Below are positions 1-7,100 of a DNA stretch of 14,694 nucleotides, piece after piece (the first letter of the stretch is position 1; each line of letters begins with the position of its first letter). Under the pieces are notes generated by a model. The model had not been told where the DNA came from. It made no database searches and worked only from the letters and a program-made list of their open reading frames with translations. Source of the DNA: CAVVVS01 sp963751355 (GTDB lineage Bacteria > Bacteroidota > Ignavibacteria > Ignavibacteriales > Ignavibacteriaceae); NCBI GenBank assembly GCA_963751355.1, contig CAVVVS010000031.1, forward strand, positions 1-14,694, given 5' to 3'. The translations under genes were made by a program, and so were the position numbers.

Positions 1-98
1 AGCAAGCCGTTCTTTTCCGTAAACCTTTCCACCTGGGTTGTCCTGGGATTAAACCGGAAGACCCCGCCTTCATAAGTGGCTACCCAGAGATCGTTTTG
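1..98 (-). CDS. Reg_prop propeller protein, distal piece (partial, another frame)
   Basis: From about 98 down to the edge, a frame different from that of the preceding piece encodes QNDLWVATYEGGVFRFNP and then RTTQVERFTEKNGL, a clear propeller blade. Between 98 and 115 a third frame reads SIKEGP, which is the expected lead-in to such a blade. So two small indels within about 25 bp appear to separate this piece from the previous one. The remainder of the gene is outside the window. Confidence 0.6.
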
Positions 99-114
99 GG
101 GCCTTCTTTAATGC

Positions 115-1212
115 TTAGTATAGTGTGAAACCGGGAGCTATTCCTAAATAAGAAGTAAAGGTACCGGTATTCCGGTTGAACCGGTTAAGGCTCCCTTCGT
201 TGGTTCCAACCCAAAGTGTACCCTTCTTGTCTTCAACAATATAGTACGCCTGGGCGTCATCCAGTGCCCCGTGATTATTACGATTAAATAAATTGTTTCG
301 AATATAAGGATAGCGGGTAAATTTCGATGTTTCAGGGTCAAATTTACATATACCGCCTCCATCTGTTCCTACCCATATATTCCTCAAATGATCCTGGTAA
401 ATACAATAGATATCATTGTTGCTGATAGAGGTTGAATCCTTTTTGTTATACCGGTAATAGGTAGTTTTCCCGGTGCGCGGATCATAGCAATCCAGGCCAT
501 AATCTCCGTTATTGCCGCCACCAAACCAAATCTTACCATTTTGATCTACCATCACCGGACCTGCATTTGGGTTAGCAGCCTTGCCTTTCCAGAATTTGAT
601 GGCCGTGAAGGAATCCGTTCCGGGATGCCAGTGATACAACCCGTGATCAGCTCCTATCCAAATCGTGCCGTCGGAGTCTTTGGCAAATCCATATAATCGA
701 AGTGGCGATACCGTGCCTCCGGGGAAAAAATGCAAAGCTCCGGGATTATTGCTGTATTGAACAAAACCGGAACGCCGGTGATTGACCCATTGAACACCAA
801 TTTGTTGAACACCGAACCATAGCGTACCGTTTTTATCCAGCATTAACGTGTGACTCCAACTATTTGTGATCAATCCATCGGACTGCTTTGGATTGGCAGT
901 AATGCGCCTGAATGTGCGGGTGCGGGTATTAAAATAAAGCAGGCCGAATCCGGTCTGGCACCAAAAATTACCCGCTTTATCTTCGATGATGTTAATGACG
1001 GCATCGTTAAAACGGAATTGGTTTTCTTTTGGATAATAGTTGATGAAATTATTTTTAACGGGATCATATAATGACAATCCTCTTTCCGAACCGACCCATA
1101 ACCGGTGGCTGTGGTCATTAAATACCGTGAAGACAGTATCGCTGGCAATGCTGTTAGGATTATAAGGATCATGGTAAAAAGCAACAGCGGAATCGGTTTT
1201 GGTATTAAACCG
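115..1212 (-). CDS. Reg_prop propeller protein, middle piece after the amber codon
   Basis: The frame is the same as that of the piece ending at 1213 and is open for 365 codons, from RFNTKT to a TAA at 115-117. There is no good start at the left of the amber codon; a TTG at 1077 is the first alternative start but falls inside a blade (RGLSLYDPVKNNF), so this is a fragment and not an independent gene. It has seven further blades with signatures HRLWVGSERGLSLYD, GNFWCQTGFGLLYFN, GTLWFGVQQ, GTIWIGADHGLYHW, GKIWFGGGNNG, RNIWVGTDGGGICKFD and GTLWVGTNEGSLNRFN. It ends FTSYLGIAPGFTLY just before the next lesion. Confidence 0.7.
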   Translation of the reverse strand, partial: RFNTKTDSAVAFYHDPYNPNSIASDTVFTVFNDHSHRLWVGSERGLSLYDPVKNNFINYYPKENQFRFNDAVINIIEDKAGNFWCQTGFGLLYFNTRTRTFRRITANPKQSDGLITNSWSHTLMLDKNGTLWFGVQQIGVQWVNHRRSGFVQYSNNPGALHFFPGGTVSPLRLYGFAKDSDGTIWIGADHGLYHWHPGTDSFTAIKFWKGKAANPNAGPVMVDQNGKIWFGGGNNGDYGLDCYDPRTGKTTYYRYNKKDSTSISNNDIYCIYQDHLRNIWVGTDGGGICKFDPETSKFTRYPYIRNNLFNRNNHGALDDAQAYYIVEDKKGTLWVGTNEGSLNRFNRNTGTFTSYLGIAPGFTLY

Positions 1213-2013
1213 CTAAAGTCCTTTCTGGGTGTAATATCCGATTGAATCGTTAAATGGATTGTACTCCGTATTAGTCAGCCAAAGATATTCCGGGCGAGTG
1301 GAGTCTTCCGTGATACTGACAAATTCTTTTTGCTTCGCCGAATCAGGAGTTGCCAGATAACCGGTAAAAGAATGATTTTTTTCATTGAATTCATATAACC
1401 CGTTGGCAGAACTTAGCCAGATGTGCCCGGAAGCATCCTGGATCATGTCATTAAGGGAAGCAGCATTTATATGATTTTCTCCGCTTTCCTGTTTGCCGTA
1501 CCACTCATATTTCCCGGTTTCGGGGTTGAAAAAACAAAATGAAGAAGTGCCATTAACATCATTACCCGATTCAATCCAAAGGCGGCCACGGTTATCATCA
1601 TGGATATCAAATATACTATTAGAATGGGTTGAATCAGAAGCGGATGAATCAATGCGGCAGAGACTAAAACGATCCTGTTTCCGGTTATAAAGATAGATTG
1701 AATTCGAACGGTACATTCCCACCCAAAGCCGTCCTTTTCGATCCTGGAAGATTTTGCCTACACTTATTTTATTAGGATCTTTAATACCCATGGTGTAAAC
1801 CCTGGCATGATAACCGTCATACCGCACCAAACCCTGCTGCGTACTCATCCAGATATACCCTTCTTTATCTTGTATCATCGAAAGAACCGTTCCTTCCGGC
1901 AGGCCATTCTTAACGGTTAACCGCTTAAAATGCAGCTCGGCAGGCAGCTCCGATTGAGCCGAACAGTATATAGTACTAAAAAATAAAATTATAGAGATGA
2001 AAGAATATTTCAT
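1213..2013 (-). CDS. Reg_prop propeller protein, N-terminal piece ending at an amber codon
   Basis: This piece has 266 residues. A signal peptide (1-20, cleavage near Ser18-Ala19-Gln20) is followed by blades around 37-67 (NGLPEGTVLSMIQDKEGYIW), 86-116, 134-170, 187-212 and 242-266. The last blade is cut at GL followed by TAG. In the blade consensus the next residue is usually Tyr (GLYRFN), and RFNTKT indeed follows directly after the stop. A Tyr codon changed to TAG is thus the simplest explanation. TAG is a genuine stop in two array genes (10617 and 9785), so it is not a sense codon in this genome. On its own this piece could be exported but would not close a propeller. Confidence 0.78.
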   Translation of the reverse strand: MKYSFISIILFFSTIYCSAQSELPAELHFKRLTVKNGLPEGTVLSMIQDKEGYIWMSTQQGLVRYDGYHARVYTMGIKDPNKISVGKIFQDRKGRLWVGMYRSNSIYLYNRKQDRFSLCRIDSSASDSTHSNSIFDIHDDNRGRLWIESGNDVNGTSSFCFFNPETGKYEWYGKQESGENHINAASLNDMIQDASGHIWLSSANGLYEFNEKNHSFTGYLATPDSAKQKEFVSITEDSTRPEYLWLTNTEYNPFNDSIGYYTQKGL

Positions 2014-2567
2014 TATAAATTAACCTGGTTTAAATGATGATCCGATTCCGCAAATAATTTGATAATAAATTCCGTTCCTTCGCCTTCTTTAGTTTCAACT
2101 TTCAATTCTCCTCCGTGAACTTTTGTAACAATATCATAGCTTAAAGACAATCCTAATCCAGTACCTTCTCCGGTAGGTTTTGTTGTAAAGAACGGCTGAA
2201 AGATTTTATCTAAGATATCTTTTGGAATTCCGTTTCCGTTGTCAGCGATTCTTATTTCAACTTTTCCGTCCTGGTTTTTTGTTGAAACTTTTAATGCTGG
2301 AGAGAAATTATCATCCTGGCTTTTCTTTTTTCTATCATAAGCTGCATAGCAGGCATTGTTAATTATGTTTAGAAAAACCCTGCTTATATCCTGCGGAACT
2401 ATATTTATCTTTTCCAAAGTTTCATCGTAGTCTTTTTCAATATTAATGTTGAACTCGTTATTCTGTGCTCTCATTCCGTGGTATGCAAGATTCACATCTT
2501 GCTCCAGAAGTTCATTTATATCGGTTAAAGTTTTTTCTCCTGAAGTTCCTCTTGAATGAAGAAGCAT
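2013..2567 (-). CDS. C-terminal piece of the TPR sensor kinase: HATPase domain
   Basis: This frame is open from 2663 and has its first ATG at 2567, giving 184 residues. That ATG falls in the middle of the second HisKA helix (MLLHSRGTSGEKTL), so it is not a natural gene start. The ATP-binding motifs are all present: NIINNACYAAY (N-box), ADNGNGIP (G1), FQPFFTTK (F-box) and GTGLGLSL (G2). The C-terminus ends FIIKLFAESDHHLNQVNL, longer than the paralog's FIIQIPG. It is best read as the second half of the disrupted kinase at 2013-4099. Confidence 0.75.
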   Translation of the reverse strand: MLLHSRGTSGEKTLTDINELLEQDVNLAYHGMRAQNNEFNINIEKDYDETLEKINIVPQDISRVFLNIINNACYAAYDRKKKSQDDNFSPALKVSTKNQDGKVEIRIADNGNGIPKDILDKIFQPFFTTKPTGEGTGLGLSLSYDIVTKVHGGELKVETKEGEGTEFIIKLFAESDHHLNQVNL

Positions 2568-2638
2568 TCCTTTAACAATAGAGTCAGCGCGTTTACCATG
2601 CTGGTTTATTTTATCAAGATTTTGCTGTAAATCTTCAA

Positions 2639-4099
2639 TTAACTCGTTAACTTCTTCTTCATTTTTCCATTCTGTAATTCCGTTTTCATTTCATCCAGCA
2701 GTTCGCGACTCACTTCAGAAAAGTTATTCACAAAGTTTAATGGATTTTTTATTTCGTGAGCAATGCCGGCAGTGAGTTCACCCAATGACGCCATTTTTTC
2801 TGAGTGGATGAGCTGCGATTGGGTAGATTTAAGATTTGAAAGCGTTGTTTCCAATACTTTGTTTGTCTTTTGTTTTTGCCTGTTATTACGATACAGTATT
2901 AGGCCAATAATAAGAAGTACACCCAAACCTGAAAGCATGGCATAAGTTCTGATTCTGGTTTCAGTTTCAATTTTTTCCTCCTGTAAACTTTTGAGCCGCA
3001 GTTGTTGATCAAATCCGATATTCTGGTAGGAAAGCAGGTTTTTCTTTTCCGCATTATTCAGACTGTCATTTAATACGGTGTATAGTTGCAGGTATTTTAA
3101 GGTACTGTCACGGTTATTTAGAGTGCTATACACATCTGAAAGTGCCCGGTAGGAAGTGGCCAACGGCTGCGGCTGTCCTAAAACCCGGGCAGTTTCCAAT
3201 AATTTCCTGGCATAAAACAGGCTGGAGTCAGGTTTATGTAATCTCTCGTATAATTTACTTAATGCATCGTAGGTATTGGGAAGATAGTGAAGATTATGAT
3301 GTGCTTTATAGGATGCTACCGATTTCAAGTAGGCATCCCGGGCCAGCGTTACATTCCCCTTTTTAAGGTAAATATTTCCCAGGTAATAAAGAACGCTACC
3401 TTGCCAGTTTCTGTTGTAAAAGTCTAAATGCGGCTGCAACACTAATGCCTGTTGTTCAAAAAAAAGTGCCGAATCCAATTGGTTAAGGTAAGTATAAGAC
3501 TCTCCTAAGTACCTGTATGCCATCGAAAGCAAAAAAGTATCCTGAATAGATTCACCATAGCCCAATACTTTGAAGTACTTTAATTTTTCCATATTCCTGT
3601 TACCGGTAGTGCCGTACAATTCCCCCATACTCAACTCGATAAGACCCAAATTAAAAATTCTTATCTCATGTGGGGTTGGCCCTTTTGGAAGGTTCCAGTT
3701 ATATTTTTCACTTGCCGGGTTCTCCGCAATTTTAAGTGCCTCTGACAATGATTCAAGTGCTGACGGGTATTTACCCAATCCTATAAGCGCATAGCCCTTG
3801 TCGCTTAAAGCGTGTGCTTCATTCAGTTTTAATCTTAACTGCTGAGCCAGTGCAATACTTTTATTGTCGTAATAAACAGCACTGTCACGATTTGTTTCCA
3901 AATAATAAAGTGCCAGGCTATAATACGCATCCATACGAACAGTGTCATTGGCTGCATTTTTTAACGCCAGTTGCAGGCGGTCTAACTTTTGTGTACCCGA
4001 TAAGGTAGTGTCCGATAAAATGAAAGTAAGCTTTGACTGTGCCCGGCAAAAACCAAGCATAGAGAAAAAAAGAATCAGCAATAAAAATGCACGTTTCAT
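2639..4099 (-). CDS. N-terminal piece of the TPR sensor kinase: signal peptide, TPRs, TM helix, H-box
   Basis: This piece has 486 residues from the chosen ATG. An in-frame ATG at 4159 lies inside the upstream kinase gene. I prefer 4099 because it opens directly into a signal peptide cleaved near Ala20-Gln21, lies 7 bp after the upstream stop, and has AGGA ten bases ahead. TPR-like helical pairs occur at about 97-125, 191-221, 234-265, 274-304 and 314-345, predicted periplasmic. A transmembrane helix at ~386-403 (YAMLSGLGVLLIIGLILY) is followed by a coiled coil (407-435) and the HisKA motif ELTAGIAHEIKNP (His448). The last eight residues (KMKKKLTS) are out of frame. Without the ATPase domain it could bind or dimerise but not autophosphorylate. 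Confidence 0.8.
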   Translation of the reverse strand: MKRAFLLLILFFSMLGFCRAQSKLTFILSDTTLSGTQKLDRLQLALKNAANDTVRMDAYYSLALYYLETNRDSAVYYDNKSIALAQQLRLKLNEAHALSDKGYALIGLGKYPSALESLSEALKIAENPASEKYNWNLPKGPTPHEIRIFNLGLIELSMGELYGTTGNRNMEKLKYFKVLGYGESIQDTFLLSMAYRYLGESYTYLNQLDSALFFEQQALVLQPHLDFYNRNWQGSVLYYLGNIYLKKGNVTLARDAYLKSVASYKAHHNLHYLPNTYDALSKLYERLHKPDSSLFYARKLLETARVLGQPQPLATSYRALSDVYSTLNNRDSTLKYLQLYTVLNDSLNNAEKKNLLSYQNIGFDQQLRLKSLQEEKIETETRIRTYAMLSGLGVLLIIGLILYRNNRQKQKTNKVLETTLSNLKSTQSQLIHSEKMASLGELTAGIAHEIKNPLNFVNNFSEVSRELLDEMKTELQNGKMKKKLTS

Positions 4100-4106
4100 A
4101 AGATGT

Positions 4107-7100
4107 TTATCCTGGTATTTGAATGATAAATTTTGTCCCGTTACCTTCTTTTGTTTCAACTTTCAACTCACCGCCGTGTACTTTAGTAACTATATCGTAA
4201 CTCAGAGATAATCCCAATCCGGTTCCTTCACCTGTCGGTTTGGTTGTAAAAAACGGCTGAAATATTTTATCGATAATATTTTTTGGAATTCCATTTCCGT
4301 TATCGCTGATATGTATTTCAACTTTACTGTTTAAATTCTTAGTAGAGACTTTAAGTGTTGGTGAAAAGTTATCTCCGCTTTTCTTCTTTTTATCATAAGC
4401 TGCATAGCAGGCATTATTAATTATATTCAAAAACACTCTGCTAATATCCTGCGGAATTACATTTATTTTCTCCAATGTTTTGTCATATTCTCTTTCAATT
4501 TTTATGTTGAACTCTTTATTCTGCGCTCTCATTCCATGATAAGCCAGATTAACATATTCGTCAAGAAGATTGTTTATATCGGTCAATGTTTTTTCACCTG
4601 AACTTCCTCTTGAATGGAGAAGCATTCCTTTTACAATCGAGTCCGCGCGTTTACCATGCTGGTTTATTTTGTCAAGATTTTGCTGTAAATCTTCAATCAA
4701 CTCGTTAACTTCTTCTTCATTTTTATTCTGTAATTCCGTTTTCATTTCATCCAGCAGTTCGCGGCTGATTTCAGAAAAGTTATTAACAAAGTTTAACGGG
4801 TTCTTTATTTCATGAGCTATACCAGCGGTTAGTTCTCCGAGTGAAGCTAATTTTTCTGCATGGATTAATTGAGCCTGTGCGGATTTCAATTCGCGTAAAG
4901 TTATTTCAATTTTATTTTTTGCCTCCTCTAGACTTTTAAAATCCTCATATCGTGCATAAGCAATCGAAAAGGCTTCAGCTAATGTTTTTACCAAATCAAG
5001 TTTTTCATCGGACAGAGGCGAAACATCCCCTACATAGAGCATGCCCTGGCGGAAAGGGACAAAATGAAGGTTCAGTGATTCGGGAGCTGTTGAAGAACCC
5101 TGATAAGTTTCCGGACTTTGAACCTGCCCGAGTTCAATCATGGACTTTGTCCAGTTGATAAATTCTTCTTTATTCCAGTGTTCTTTGTAAATCTGCTTTG
5201 TTCTCCAGTTTTTAACCGTATTACTTGTCAGTTCATTGGCATCAAATGATAAATTCAAGACCCCAAGGGCTTTACCATCTGGTGTTGTTAAATAAACGTG
5301 AACTTTTTGTTTCTCTTCCTCAATGATGAAAACGCCACAACGGATAAACGGAACCTCGAGCGCCTGCAATTCCCGCCAGATAACAGGCGTAATTCTATTG
5401 AGCTCTTCTGAAGTCCTCATGCTGGCAATTTCACCGCGCACTCTGTCTAACGAAGCCTGTTTAATTGCTTCCCTTGCCTGCGCTTCTGCTTTTTGAAGAT
5501 CGAGGAAACGGGTGTAGGCAAAATCAAAGACATCCGCAAATCTTCTGGCAATTTTTAAATTTTCCTCAGGTAGTTCTTTCTCTGAAATGAGTGCTAAATA
5601 ACCCAATTTAAAAAACAAAAAGGATGCGACGAATTGAGCAGGCATCGTTTTAATAAATCTTTCTCTTTCCCGGGGATTGAAGCCGTTTTGTTCCGAGTTA
5701 ATATTTAAAAAACGCAAACGTTTTTCACCAGATAGTATTACTTGCATGTATCCTTTTTTACTTCCCAATGCTTTACGGTATTCCGGAAACAATTCAGGCA
5801 TACTTTCTTTCGTCATGTTCATTGTCCGAGAGAACGAAGATTTGCTAAACGGCCTGACAGCAAGATCTGCTCTTGCACGCCAGATTTCCATATTGTCATT
5901 TTTTTCATCGGCTACGATTATGGAACAACCGATTATCTTAACGGTCAGCTTCTTGAATTCAGCAAAAAAACTGTCTGTAACCTTACCTACATCATCACTT
6001 TTTCTCATGCCCAGTGCAAGAGAACGAACGCGCTCCAGCGCAGCTTCAATCTGCGCTTCTCTTGCCTGTGTTTCTGCTTTTTGGAGGTCCAAGAAGCGGC
6101 GATAAGTAAGATTAAATACATCTGCAAAACGTTCCAGTAATTTTATTGATTCTTCCGGTAATGGTTCGGGAGTAGTTGTTAATATCATACCTTGCGAGAA
6201 GAAAGCAACGCTGTGTATTCGATGTTCTCTTACTAACTCAGATTTAATGGTCATACCCATTACTTCCCGCACATAACGGATCCAGTCATTTAATTCCTTT
6301 CCGCTCAGGTCAATGATAATCGATTTCTTTTTTTCTTTCCACGCATCATATACTTGTTTTCCCGTGGTCGGCTCATCAAGACTTGCGTTAAAGTGATGGC
6401 TTATCTTCATTCCTTGTTGATCTGTAGCCCAAACTTCAAGAATATTGTCTGCTTCTTTAATCAGACAGATATTTATCCGTTCAGGTGTAACTCCCAGCTC
6501 TTTCATTTGCTGAAAGAGTATCGCTGCCGTTTCAGCCAGTTCATCACTTTTGTGCATTGCCATAGTTCTGGCACGGACTCTTTCTAAAGCAAGTTGAATC
6601 TCTGCTTCTCTTGCCTGTGCTTCTGCTTTTTGCAGATCAAGAAAGCGGATATAGGTCTGCTCGAATGCAGCAGCAAAACGTTTTACTATTTCCTTCTGTT
6701 CTTCACTAAAACGTTCAAGATTATAGTGCAAGATGTCAATTCCCGAATACTTGTGAAACCAGCCCATCATAACCATTCCTTCAGCATTTTGAATCATTTT
6801 TTTCCTTTTGGGCGGAACAGGCTGGATTTTGAATAATTCACTAAACAAAGCATCTTTTTCTTCTTTGTTTAATAAATAATCCAAAAATCCCTCACCGGGT
6901 AAATTAAAAGCGTTGTAAAATTTTTCAAATATCGGTAAGTCAGAGTACGGTACATGATATAATTCCAGGTAAATGTCTTCTTCTACTGATGCCCAGTAAT
7001 GGATACCTTTGGAAGAACCCAGGTTTAATTGAATATTGACAGAATCAATATCCGTTACAAGAATTCGAAATTCTTTGTAGAGCAATCTAACTACATCTTT

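Larger units (their letters stand above)
1..2013 (-). pseudogene. Reg_prop beta-propeller sensor protein, interrupted and running off the left edge
   Basis: The whole region codes one propeller protein. It has a signal peptide (MKYSFISIILFFSTIYCSAQ) and about thirteen blade repeats of the form I-x-x-D-x-x-G-x-(I/L)-W-(V/I)-G-(T/S)-x-x-G-L-x-x-(F/Y). Such domains form the periplasmic sensor of Bacteroidota hybrid or classical two-component systems, usually followed by a Y_Y_Y domain, a TM helix and a kinase; those parts would lie beyond the left edge. The frame is broken by an in-frame TAG at 1213-1215 and by apparent indels between 94 and 117. The blade pattern resumes at once after each lesion. 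The start overlaps the kinase stop (TAATG). Confidence 0.78.
2013..4099 (-). pseudogene. TPR-containing membrane sensor histidine kinase, frameshifted
   Basis: Reading from 4099 gives a signal peptide (MKRAFLLLILFFSMLGFCRA), a TPR domain, a transmembrane helix, a coiled coil and a HisKA box with His448. The frame then ends early. Against the large kinase, this gene has two extra bases (CC at 2667-2668 on the plus strand, GG in the message): CAG AAT GGA AAA ATG AAG replaces CAG AAT AAA AAT GAA GAA. With the frame restored at that point, the protein continues through the ATPase domain to the stop at 2013, for about 695 residues. That stop overlaps the next start (TAATG), so the gene boundaries are otherwise intact. 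This is either a recent pseudogene, an assembly error, or less likely a -1 frameshift on the AAA codon. Confidence 0.8.

Noticed and set aside
870..1184. Minus-strand frame of 104 codons overlapping the propeller gene
   Set aside because: It is in a different frame from the continuous blade pattern, and its translation has no family features.
1213..1215. Genome-wide reassignment of TAG as a sense codon
   Set aside because: TAG ends array copies 5 and 6 at 10617-10619 and 9785-9787 exactly at expected gene ends, so it works as a stop.
4100..4159. Longer start for the TPR kinase at 4159
   Set aside because: That extension overlaps the end of the large kinase and would place about 20 polar residues before a clear signal peptide. 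The ATG at 4099 has AGGA ahead of it and sits 7 bp after the upstream stop.
5677..6140. Plus-strand open frames opposite the large kinase, for example 5677-6105 and 5742-6140
   Set aside because: They lie wholly opposite a strongly supported coding frame, show no recognisable domains, and reflect the antisense of the repeated linker.
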